A DNA stretch of 14,631 bases, from positions 1-14,631 of the forward strand of contig JAISFK010000456.1 of assembly GCA_031263625.1 (NCBI GenBank), given 5' to 3'. Below the pieces are notes generated by a model. It had not been told where the DNA came from, did no database searches, and was given only the letters and a program-made list of their open reading frames with translations. The position numbers and the translations under genes were made by a program. This document shows, piece by piece, positions 1 to 7,221 of the stretch; positions within the stretch are counted from its first letter, which is position 1, and the number at the start of each line of letters is the position of its first letter. The stretch is from Clostridiales bacterium (GTDB lineage: Bacteria; Bacillota; Clostridia; WRLR01).

Positions 1-2
1 CG

Positions 3-3000
3 GCGCTTCCGGCATTTTCGGCGAGCCCGCAGGCGAACACCGTAAGCATCGCCGCCGACAAAACGGCCCAATGGACTTACCAGGAGCGTTCGGACGCCTA
101 TGACCTGCGCATCCACGGCTGGACCGCATGGGAGACGGCCGCCTACATAGGCTTCACCCTGCCTGCCGGATTCGACCCGGCCAGCGTCATTTCCGCAACG
201 TTGCAGCTCTATACGTACCAAAGAACCGCTTCCGGCACGGCATATTTGTACGCGGCAACATACGGCGCGTTCGCGAACGGCTCGCAGTACGAGGGAAGCT
301 CGGAAGTGCCAGCCTATGACGCGGCCCAGTTTGCCCAGTTCACCATGCCCAGCGCAAGCTCCACGTCAAGCCACGACGTCACCGCCTACATAAAGGCGCT
401 TGCCGCAGGCTCCGAGAACGCGGCGGTGCGCATTGACGCGAAGTCGGCGAACCTCAACCACAACTGGCGAATCGGCTCGTGCACAAACAGCTACGCCACG
501 CCAATCCTGCTCCTTGAGCTTGCAGACGGGGAGCCTGTCACATTCGGCGCGTCCGCAGACGGAAGCGCCGCAGCCGCGACCACCGCGATTACCGTCAGCT
601 TCGACGTGCCAGTGGCCGGTTTGACTGCGAACAGTTTCGCGCTGAACCCTGCAGGCGCCGCAACAAAGGGAACCCCGGCGACGACGGACGGCGGCATGAC
701 CTGGACGCTTCCCGTAAGCAATGTCAGGGCGGGCAACGCGACTGTCTCCGTATCGGCCGCAGGCTTCCAATTTTCGCCGAGCGCGGCGGGCGCCAACGCC
801 GTCGCGCTTTACGCCGAGCCCGTGACTTACAGCGTCGCGGCGAACGGCAGCGCGGCAGTCACGTCCACCGAGATCGCGATATCGTTCGACAAGCCGCTGA
901 TCGGCCTGACTCTTGACGACATCACGCTCAGCCCCGCGAGCATGGCTGCTAAGGCGGGCTTGTCGGCATCCCCCGACGGCAAGGCGTGGACACTGGGGAT
1001 AAGCAATGTCGCGGCCGGGGATGTTGCCGTCGCAGTTGCGGACATCGCCGGATTCACTTTCTCGCACGATGGCGATGGCAATAAAACAACGCTTTTCGTC
1101 AAGCCCGCCGAGGCAGTCAAGTACAGCGCGGCCGCGAACGGCGACGCCCAGGCGACGACTACCGCGATCACGCTGGCTTTCGACAAGCCGGTCACGGGGC
1201 TGACGATTGGCGCGATCACGCTGACCCCCGCCAACGCTTCCAAGATCGGGCTGGCGGCGTCGAGCGACAACATGGCCTGGACGCTCGCGGTGAGCCGCGT
1301 GACGGCTGGAGAGGTGGCCGTCGCCATAGCGGACAGCGCGAGCTTTGCCTTCTCGTTCGATGGAGACAACAACATGACGACGCTTTTCAGAAACGCGGAA
1401 GATCCCGGCCTTGCGGACACGGCCGTTCGCCAGGAGGTCGATTTTGACGGGGGCTGGAAATACAACCGGGGCGACGCCGCAGGCGCGGAGCAGCCAGACT
1501 TTGGCGACGCGGCATGGGAAAGCGTCTCTTTGCCGCACAGCACGGACTATGTCATGTACGACAGCATAGAGGCGTACCTCGGCATATGCTGGTACAGAAA
1601 AGCCTTCGTCCTGCCGGAGAATCTGGCAGACAAGCAGATCTTCATAAACTTCGGCGCGGCCATGCAGCTGGCCACGGTCTATGTGAACGGAACTCAGGTC
1701 GGCGAGCACCAGAGCGGGTTCATGGGATTCACATACGACATAACGGACAGCCTCGATGCCGGCGGGCAGAACGTCATAGCGGTCAAGCTCGACACCCGCG
1801 CCAACACGAACTGGCTGCCCGGCGCGGCGGCTATCGATTTTCGCTATCACGGCGGCCTCTACAGAAGCGTGAAGCTTGTCGTGAACGAGAAAGTCCACTT
1901 GACCGACCCACTGCTCAAACCGGCCAGCCCAACCGAGCAGGTCATCAAGCCGGCGAGCGGCGGCGTGTTCATCCATTCCGACACCGCCACGGTCTACGCC
2001 GACGCCAGCGCGGACTGCGGCATAACCAACATCCAGGGCAACAGCTCGACAGGTTTCACGGGCGACGTGACATTCTGGATTGGCGCGGACGTCAAGAACG
2101 AAACAGAGGCGGCCGTTTCCGCGACCGTCACGAACGAGCTGTTCGATCCAAGTGGCGCGAGCGTCTGGCGCCAAACCACGAACCCGGTCAGCATACCGCC
2201 CGCGGCCAGCCTTGGCGACAGCGTTCAGATTGCGGACACGGGCAGCATTGCCGGGGCCAAACTGTGGCATCCGAACTTCCCGCATCTGTACACGCTCGTA
2301 ACGCGCGTCTATGCCAGCGGCGAGCTCGTTGACGAGCTGGCGACGCGGACGGGCTTCAAGCGCATTGTGTTCACGAACGCTTCCGGCAGCGCGACATCCG
2401 GCACAAAAGGCCAGGTTTTGATCAACGGCGAGGCATGGGTAGGGCTTGGCACGAACACGCACCAGGAGATCGGCATGGTCGGGTTTGCCGTGCCCGAAGC
2501 GGCCGCCAGGGACGAAGTCCGCATGATAAAGGACGCCGGCTACGATATCGTCAGACTGGCCCACTATCCGTATCAGCGGGCGTTTATCGAGGCTTGCGAC
2601 GAATACGGCGTGATGGTGCAGCAACCGATCACCGGCTGGCAGAACGGCGGCGCCAGTAACGCCGGGAGGCAACAGAGCGCTTACCGGGAAGCCCAGGACA
2701 TGATGCGGCGCGACCGCAACAGCCCCAGCGTCGTCGTCTGGGAGTTCGCCGCCAACGAGGGCGGCTCCAACACAAATATCGCACCGACGATAACAGCGAA
2801 CGCCAAACTGGAAATCCCGACGAAAAACATGTGGACGCAGGGCGGGACGACAACAAGCTATTACGACATAATGGCCGTCCATTCGACAAACTCCGGTCAG
2901 GGCGCATTCAAAAACAACGCCCCCAATATTTACAACGAGTTCGGTGACTGGGACGGCGGCCAGTACGCCTCGTCAACCAGGCAGCCGCGCTGGAGAGCAA

Positions 3001-6000
3001 CCGAAGCGCCTGTCCGGCAGGCCCTCGCCAACTACCAGACGGCCTTGGACAGAAGCCAGGGCAGCACGGTCAATTTCGGCTATTACTGGGTGTGGCAGGA
3101 CTACACGGGATTTGGCGAGGGCAATCCGGATACGCCGAACACCGGCAGCGCCGTGGCGGGGCGGCCCACGCCCTGCGGCATCGTGGACTTCTTCAGGGTG
3201 CCAAAATATGCGTACTACTACGCTCAGGCCCAGAGGAGCCCCAGCTGGACATACGGCGGCCCCGAAGGCATACGCTCCGGCCCGATGATCTACATAGCCA
3301 ACCGCTGGTTTGACGATTCGGAAACCCTGGCGGCCACCGACGTGATGGTCTATGGGAACGCCGATTCGATCAGGCTGTTCGGCAGCCTCGACGGCGGCCG
3401 GACATACGAGCAGATAGGCGCGGACAAGACCGCCCCGGACGCCCTCAAAATCCCGGAGATATACTACGGGCGGGGTTATGATCCGGCAAATGTCACGGGC
3501 AATTTTTCTCAGACGCCTTGGAAAAACACGGATTACAAGCCCTGGACGTTCAGCGGCGTGAACCACGCGTACACGGCGATCAAAGCCGAGGGCTACAGTT
3601 CTGGCGGCCAAAAGATCTCGGAATACGTCGTCAAGGATCCGAGAACGCTCACGCCATCCAAGGTCGATTTGACATGGTGGGCGGACTGGAATTCCGACGG
3701 AATGGCAACCGCGGAGTCAAGGGAAGCGCCGCTTATAGCCAACGGCGGCGACAAGCGCCTGCTCTACATCGACATTGAGGACGCCGAGGGCAACGTTATC
3801 GCAAACTCCGGCACGGCGCCCACCGCGCTCAGCTTTGGCGCCCCCACCGACAACGCCCACCCCGTCACGGTGACGGTAACATCCGGCGACGCATGGATTC
3901 TCGGCGGCGAGACGGCCAACGCGGCCGGCGCAAAATCGGCGACGATCACGCCCAGGGGCGGCCAGGTCGCCGTTTGGGTGGTCGCCGGCACCACCCCGGA
4001 CGACACGATCACCGTGACCGCGACAGCCGCCGAGCTTGAACCGGGTTCCGCCAGCATCGACACTGTGGCACCGGTCGGCTTCCTGGACGGCCAGGTCGTC
4101 GAGCCGCCAGTCGGACCCTCTGACGACACATGCCTGGCATACAAAAAGCCTGCCTCGGCAAGCAGCGGGGCCGCAGCCCTGGCCAACGACGGCGACGACG
4201 AGACGGTCTGGGCGGCCGGCAGCGGCAACGCGGGCGAATACTGGCAGGCCAACCTTCAGGCAAAATACGATATTTCAAAGATCAGCATCCTTTGGGGCGC
4301 GGAGTCCGCCTACAAATACTGGATTCAATACTCCGCCGACGGTCAAATCTGGCTCCCGCTCTCCGACAAGACGGCCTCCGCCGCGCCGGAGCTTGAAACC
4401 GCAATAGAGTTTGCGGGCAAGCTGAAATCCGCGCAGTTCGTCAAAGTGCTGCTTGCGGAAGATTCCGCCGACTCGTTCGCGATAGCTGAAATCCACGTTG
4501 AAGGCGCCGCATCCTCCGAAATCGCTGAAAAAGACCGTGCCGACGGCAAGCCCGCATATTCCGGCGACCTGGCGGAAGGCAGCGTCGCTGCATGGGGCAA
4601 TGACGGCGTTCCGACCAGTTTCGCCACGATGAGGGACAGCGGGGCCGGCAATAAGTGGTGGGTGGACATGCAGGGCTTCTTTGACGTGACGGGCATCAAT
4701 ATAATGTGGTTCGAGACGGCAGCGCACAAGTACAAGCTTGAAGCGTCCAAAGACGGCTTGACATGGCAAACGATACTGTACAGGAACAGAAATGCGGACG
4801 CGCCAGTGGAATACTCGACGGACAGCTTCTCGCCTCCGCTGGCAGGGGTGCGATTCATACGCATAACAAGCGTTGCCGACGCCATTCCCATGTCGTTCAC
4901 GCAGCTGTCTGTTTTCGGCAATGACGCGAATGACCTCGCCCTTGCGAAGCCCGTTGAATCCGACGCGGTCACGGACGCGGCACACCAGCCGCTATACGCT
5001 GTCGATCGCGACGCGGACACAGCGTGGGTGCCAGACGCGCCCGGAAGGTACATACAAGTGGACATTGGCTCGGTCTGCGATATCCATGGGGTCAGCCTTG
5101 TCTGGCCGGACAGCGGGGCGCATGAATATTCGCTGCTCGCTTCCGGCGACGGCCTGTCATGGCAGAAATACTTCGACGGCGCGACGTCCGGCGAGTCTGA
5201 TATTTTCAGCGCGCATATTGCGAAAGCGCGTTATGTCCGCCTGGTGGACAAAACCGGCTCCGGGCTGGCCTCGTTTGAGGTTTTCGGCTCGCCGCCGGCC
5301 GAGACGGCTGCCGCCGCGCCAGGGGCGAACCTGCTAAAGAACCGCAGTTTTGAGGACAATGCCGGCCTGGACATAATGAGCTGGCCAAAGCTCCAGGCCA
5401 CCGACGCGAGCGCGGCCCAGTCAACGACAAGCGGAAGCGGCGCCCTCCCGGAATACAACGTCACCCACGGGACGGGCGACAGGTACGCATACCTTTACTC
5501 CGCGTCGCCGTACTCGGCCTCCATTTATCAGACCGTAACCGGCATACCGAACGGGATATATGAATTTCGGGGCTGGGTTAAGCGGGGCAATCCCGACGCG
5601 GGCGCAGAGCAGGCCGAATTGTACGCCTACGCCGAGAATTACGGCGGCGAAACGATAGTGAACAACCTGCTCGAAACCGTGCCGCGCACAGCGGCGACTT
5701 ACGCGCAAAATACCGGAAACACAGCGCCCGGCCAGTACCCTTACACGGAAGTCGCCATCGGCGATATCCACGTGACAAACGGGCAGATTACAATCGGCTT
5801 CTTTGCCAACTCGCCGAATAACGCCTCAGCCAGCCCGAATTACGCGTTTATTGACGATTTGTCGCTGAAACTGATTCTGGCAGATCCAGAGTATCCGTCG
5901 GGAGATGATGATTTCAACGGATATATAGACATCGGCAGGAGCGGCGGCGACGTCGTCGCTGATTTCCGCGTGGCGGCAAATGGCGCTTCCGGCTCGCTGT

Positions 6001-6908
6001 TGGCGATTATCGCCGCGTACAATGCCAATGGCACCCTCGTCCATATGAACAGCGATGTTTTGAGCTTTGCGGACGGCAGGCTGGCGTCAGGGCGCCTGGC
6101 GATATCCGGCTACAGCGAGAATTATTCCTATGCGGCCTATCTGTGGGATGCGCTCACCTATATCCCCGTCATGGGCAAGGAGACGCTGTCCGTCAAAAGC
6201 GTTGAGCCAATCATGGCGTTCCCGCTGGCAACCGACGGATATACCCTTCCGGAAACGGTGGCTGTTCGCTACAATGACTCGCCGAACGGACTTTGGTCAC
6301 TGCCCGTGGCATGGGACGGCGACGCCGGGCCGTTCAGCAAAATCGGGGAATACGCGATAACGGGCACGGTTGAAGGAACGGATGTGCCTGCCGTCGCCTA
6401 TGTGACGGTAAAAGGGCCCAACCTGCTTTCAAACCCTTCGCTTGATGCGTGGAGCGCGTCAAACGGCGCGCCAGCCGACTGGGTGCGCAGCTCATCCGCA
6501 AGCAACAGGTTCAGCAGGGATGCGGGCGCGAAGAATCAGCACGCGGCCGGCTCCGGCGCGCATTACTCCGCCGGATATTATCTGTCCGGCGCCGCTGCGG
6601 GAACGCCTGTCGCCCTTTACCAGACGCTCAGCCTCCAGCCGGGCAAATATGCGCTGAGCTGTTACACGCAAGGCTTGATTATTCCCGGCAGCACGGGCGA
6701 CATAAGGCTTTATCACTCCACCGGCACTACGGCGCCGACAGGGCAGTCAGACCCGATAGCGGAATATGGCGGCGTCAGCGACTGGCTGAACCCGACATAC
6801 ACATTTAGCGTCGATACTGCCGGGAATATTTCCGTAGGCGCCATATGCAGCCTGAACAACGGGACCTGGCTACATGTCGATGATTTTGAGCTTTCAAAGA
6901 TCGGATAA
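3..6908 (+). CDS. Secreted multi-modular GH2 glycosidase (beta-galactosidase type), 5' end cut by window edge
   Basis: The frame is open from base 3 to the TAA at 6906-6908, giving 2301 visible residues; the true start is upstream. The first visible residues (ALPAFSASPQA) look like the end of a signal peptide, so few residues may be missing. Domains by visible residue (nucleotide/3): DNRLRE/CBM96-like 12-175; three Ig-like repeats 177-462; GH2 sugar-binding domain about 474-645; GH2 Ig-like domain to about 795; TIM barrel about 800-1080; DUF4982-like and GH2_C5-like domains to about 1360; three F5/8 type C-like modules 1372-1765; beta-sandwich module 1774-1960; FN3-like stretch; Big_4 about 2065-2137; last module to 2301. 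The acid/base is probably E919 in WEFAANEGG, after NSPSVVV. The nucleophile is probably E979 in IYNEFGDW. YYWVWQDYTGFGEG and GIVDFFRVPKYAYYY are typical GH2 barrel-end motifs. The likely role is extracellular hydrolysis of beta-galactosides or related glycans; the exact substrate is not readable. The C-terminus has no LPXTG, SLH or membrane anchor. The protein is paralogous to the 8907-14609 product. Confidence 0.93.
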   Translation, partial: ALPAFSASPQANTVSIAADKTAQWTYQERSDAYDLRIHGWTAWETAAYIGFTLPAGFDPASVISATLQLYTYQRTASGTAYLYAATYGAFANGSQYEGSSEVPAYDAAQFAQFTMPSASSTSSHDVTAYIKALAAGSENAAVRIDAKSANLNHNWRIGSCTNSYATPILLLELADGEPVTFGASADGSAAAATTAITVSFDVPVAGLTANSFALNPAGAATKGTPATTDGGMTWTLPVSNVRAGNATVSVSAAGFQFSPSAAGANAVALYAEPVTYSVAANGSAAVTSTEIAISFDKPLIGLTLDDITLSPASMAAKAGLSASPDGKAWTLGISNVAAGDVAVAVADIAGFTFSHDGDGNKTTLFVKPAEAVKYSAAANGDAQATTTAITLAFDKPVTGLTIGAITLTPANASKIGLAASSDNMAWTLAVSRVTAGEVAVAIADSASFAFSFDGDNNMTTLFRNAEDPGLADTAVRQEVDFDGGWKYNRGDAAGAEQPDFGDAAWESVSLPHSTDYVMYDSIEAYLGICWYRKAFVLPENLADKQIFINFGAAMQLATVYVNGTQVGEHQSGFMGFTYDITDSLDAGGQNVIAVKLDTRANTNWLPGAAAIDFRYHGGLYRSVKLVVNEKVHLTDPLLKPASPTEQVIKPASGGVFIHSDTATVYADASADCGITNIQGNSSTGFTGDVTFWIGADVKNETEAAVSATVTNELFDPSGASVWRQTTNPVSIPPAASLGDSVQIADTGSIAGAKLWHPNFPHLYTLVTRVYASGELVDELATRTGFKRIVFTNASGSATSGTKGQVLINGEAWVGLGTNTHQEIGMVGFAVPEAAARDEVRMIKDAGYDIVRLAHYPYQRAFIEACDEYGVMVQQPITGWQNGGASNAGRQQSAYREAQDMMRRDRNSPSVVVWEFAANEGGSNTNIAPTITANAKLEIPTKNMWTQGGTTTSYYDIMAVHSTNSGQGAFKNNAPNIYNEFGDWDGGQYASSTRQPRWRATEAPVRQALANYQTALDRSQGSTVNFGYYWVWQDYTGFGEGNPDTPNTGSAVAGRPTPCGIVDFFRVPKYAYYYAQAQRSPSWTYGGPEGIRSGPMIYIANRWFDDSETLAATDVMVYGNADSIRLFGSLDGGRTYEQIGADKTAPDALKIPEIYYGRGYDPANVTGNFSQTPWKNTDYKPWTFSGVNHAYTAIKAEGYSSGGQKISEYVVKDPRTLTPSKVDLTWWADWNSDGMATAESREAPLIANGGDKRLLYIDIEDAEGNVIANSGTAPTALSFGAPTDNAHPVTVTVTSGDAWILGGETANAAGAKSATITPRGGQVAVWVVAGTTPDDTITVTATAAELEPGSASIDTVAPVGFLDGQVVEPPVGPSDDTCLAYKKPASASSGAAALANDGDDETVWAAGSGNAGEYWQANLQAKYDISKISILWGAESAYKYWIQYSADGQIWLPLSDKTASAAPELETAIEFAGKLKSAQFVKVLLAEDSADSFAIAEIHVEGAASSEIAEKDRADGKPAYSGDLAEGSVAAWGNDGVPTSFATMRDSGAGNKWWVDMQGFFDVTGINIMWFETAAHKYKLEASKDGLTWQTILYRNRNADAPVEYSTDSFSPPLAGVRFIRITSVADAIPMSFTQLSVFGNDANDLALAKPVESDAVTDAAHQPLYAVDRDADTAWVPDAPGRYIQVDIGSVCDIHGVSLVWPDSGAHEYSLLASGDGLSWQKYFDGATSGESDIFSAHIAKARYVRLVDKTGSGLASFEVFGSPPAETAAAAPGANLLKNRSFEDNAGLDIMSWPKLQATDASAAQSTTSGSGALPEYNVTHGTGDRYAYLYSASPYSASIYQTVTGIPNGIYEFRGWVKRGNPDAGAEQAELYAYAENYGGETIVNNLLETVPRTAATYAQNTGNTAPGQYPYTEVAIGDIHVTNGQITIGFFANSPNNASASPNYAFIDDLSLKLILADPEYPSGDDDFNGYIDIGRSGGDVVADFRVAANGASGSLLAIIAAYNANGTLVHMNSDVLSFADGRLASGRLAISGYSENYSYAAYLWDALTYIPVMGKETLSVKSVEPIMAFPLATDGYTLPETVAVRYNDSPNGLWSLPVAWDGDAGPFSKIGEYAITGTVEGTDVPAVAYVTVKGPNLLSNPSLDAWSASNGAPADWVRSSSASNRFSRDAGAKNQHAAGSGAHYSAGYYLSGAAAGTPVALYQTLSLQPGKYALSCYTQGLIIPGSTGDIRLYHSTGTTAPTGQSDPIAEYGGVSDWLNPTYTFSVDTAGNISVGAICSLNNGTWLHVDDFELSKIG
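36..525 (+). other. DNRLRE / CBM96-like domain at the N-terminus of the first GH2 protein
   Basis: Visible residues 12-175 show the order typical of this beta-sandwich: a strand with AAYIGFTLP, then SATLQLYTYQ, then DVTAYIKALAAG and AAVRIDAKS before a closing ILLLEL strand. Domains of this type are found in secreted polysaccharide-active proteins and some bind glycans. The assignment rests on remembered motif pattern, not a profile search. The domain is absent from the second GH2 protein, whose mature N-terminus goes straight into the GH2 fold. Confidence 0.6.
531..1388 (+). repeat. Three tandem Ig-like protein repeats of about 95 residues
   Basis: Three consecutive units (531-815, 816-1109, 1110-1388; 95, 98 and 93 codons) share the pattern V-Y/F-s-a-A-d-G-s, then T-x-I-t-l-s-F-D-x-P-v-x-G-L-T, then W-T-L-x-v-S-x-V-x-A-G-x-v-x-V, ending in a-s-F-x-F-s and TTLF. 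Units two and three are closest to each other (FDKP-x-x-GLT, DGD-NN/GN-TTLF); unit one is the most divergent and lacks the TTLF end. They probably act as a rigid spacer between the N-terminal binding domain and the catalytic core. Confidence 0.85.
4113..5300 (+). other. Three consecutive F5/8 type C (discoidin, CBM32-like) modules of the first GH2 protein
   Basis: The modules lie at about 4113-4506, 4507-4920 and 4921-5300. Each has the discoidin order: a variable first strand, a ND-G-D-D or D-R-D-A-D-T-x-W motif, a W/Y-x-V/A-D/N-L/M strand, I-x-I-x-W, a Y-x-L/I-x-x-S-x-D-G-x-x-W motif, and a closing VRFIRIT or ARYVRLV strand followed by the S-F-x-E/L-V-F-G end. Such modules commonly bind galactose, GlcNAc or their polymers in secreted glycosidases. 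Binding specificity cannot be read here. Confidence 0.75.
6213..6411 (+). other. Big_4-type bacterial Ig-like domain in the first GH2 protein
   Basis: The segment has the hallmarks of this group: TLPETVAVRYNDS, then L-P-V-A-W-D, then a G-P-F-x-K-I-G-E-Y-x-I-x-G-T-V-E-G-T strand pair and a closing AYVTVKG. The second GH2 protein carries the matching segment at about 13965-14169 (TLAETVTVRYNDS ... GSVEGTGL ... VTVKG). Domains of this type are linkers or binding modules in cell-surface and secreted glycan-active proteins. Confidence 0.8.
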
Positions 6909-6950
6909 GGCAGATTGATTGCGCGGGGCGGATTAGGATAAAGCAGAGTG

Positions 6951-6968
6951 GCAAGCCAGCCGGCTTGC
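6951..6968. repeat. Short hairpin downstream of the first GH2 gene
   Basis: Seven-base arms (gcaagcc at 6951-6957 and ggcttgc at 6962-6968) are separated by a four-base loop, 43 bases after the stop codon. A smaller overlapping hairpin follows (gcatc at 6967-6971, gatgc at 6975-6979). There is no T run after it, so it is at most an accessory part of a 3' end structure. Confidence 0.5.
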
Positions 6969-6992
6969 ATCGTAGATGCGCTCGCTCCGGCA

Positions 6993-7034
6993 GGGCTGAC
7001 AGCGTTGGCTGAATATGCGCAACGCTGTCAGCCC
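6993..7034 (+). terminator. Perfect 15-bp inverted repeat; possible terminator or 3' stabilising hairpin of the first GH2 gene
   Basis: The arms gggctgacagcgttg (6993-7007) and caacgctgtcagccc (7020-7034) are perfectly complementary around a 12-base loop. This is the longest exact hairpin I found between genes. It sits 84 bases past the stop codon and upstream of the ATPase promoter, as expected for a transcript end. It is followed by AT-rich sequence (aatattatg) rather than a clean T run, so intrinsic termination is not certain. It could also be a mobile palindromic repeat or a regulator site. Confidence 0.55.
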
Positions 7035-7064
7035 AATATTATGCTCAATATTAGCTCAATATTA
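7031..7064. repeat. Three-copy 11-bp AT-rich repeat upstream of the ATPase promoter
   Basis: The units gcccaatatta (7031-7041), gctcaatatta (7043-7053) and gctcaatatta (7054-7064) lie nearly head to tail; the first differs by one base and is followed by one extra t. Each contains the palindrome aatatt. The block overlaps the end of the preceding hairpin and lies about 35-70 bases upstream of the -35 box. It may be a binding site for a regulator or nucleoid protein; no factor can be named. Confidence 0.7.
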
Positions 7065-7098
7065 TAAACCAAAATGCCTCAAAACACTTAAATTGGCA

Positions 7099-7127
7099 TT
7101 GACGGCCCGCCCGGCTTTGGGTATACT
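7099..7127 (+). promoter_or_regulatory. Near-consensus vegetative promoter for the ATPase gene
   Basis: A -35 box TTGACG (7099-7104) and a -10 box TATACT (7122-7127) are separated by exactly 17 bases. Predicted transcription starts near 7134, giving a leader of about 88 bases before the ATG at 7222. The 9-bp tandem repeat begins at the predicted start site. The promoter lies inside the in-frame extension upstream of 7222, which supports the downstream start codon. Confidence 0.75.
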
Positions 7128-7131
7128 TGGA

Positions 7132-7176
7132 TTGCCTAGATTGCCTGGATTGCCTGGATTGCCTGGATTGCCTGGG
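7132..7176 (+). repeat. 9-bp tandem repeat (ttgcctgga) at the transcription start of the ATPase gene
   Basis: Five head-to-tail units occur: ttgcctaga (7132-7140), ttgcctgga three times (7141-7167) and ttgcctggg (7168-7176). A degenerate unit precedes them at 7123-7131. The array starts at about +1 of the predicted promoter, so most of it would be in the untranslated leader. Copy number could vary by slippage. Confidence 0.9.
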
Positions 7177-7209
7177 CATGCCGTCGCTCAGTATCACACA
7201 GTATCTCAT

Positions 7210-7215
7210 GGAGGG
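7210..7215 (+). promoter_or_regulatory. Ribosome binding site deciding the ATPase start
   Basis: GGAGGG ends six bases before the ATG at 7222. The frame is open further upstream to about 7015, but that stretch has no comparable site, contains the promoter and repeat, and would encode a low-complexity LPG run. The start at 7222 is therefore preferred. Confidence 0.85.
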
Positions 7216-7221
7216 CTTGCG

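Noticed and set aside
1514..2332. 272-codon plus-strand open frame in another frame of the first GH2 gene
   Set aside because: It overlaps the GH2 sugar-binding domain, is low in sense and rich in Arg/His, and has no support.
366..2882. Long open frame of 838 codons on the minus strand
   Set aside because: It lies fully inside the first GH2 gene, is rich in Arg, Val and Ala as expected of an antisense shadow in GC-rich DNA, and shows no domain motif or ribosome site.
6993..7034. tRNA or attachment site
   Set aside because: The stem is a simple hairpin; no cloverleaf or CCA end can be drawn, and no integrase is nearby.
7132..7176. CRISPR-like array
   Set aside because: The 9-bp units are directly adjacent with no spacers and are far too short.
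7015..7221. N-terminal extension of the ATPase with an LPG-repeat segment
   Set aside because: The extension contains the promoter and the 9-bp repeat, has no ribosome site and does not resemble the family's N-terminus. The ATG at 7222 has a strong site and gives the family's usual beginning.
6909..7221. Insertion-sequence remains around the ATPase
   Set aside because: No transposase fragment, no matching terminal inverted repeats on both sides of the ATPase gene and no clear target duplication could be seen.
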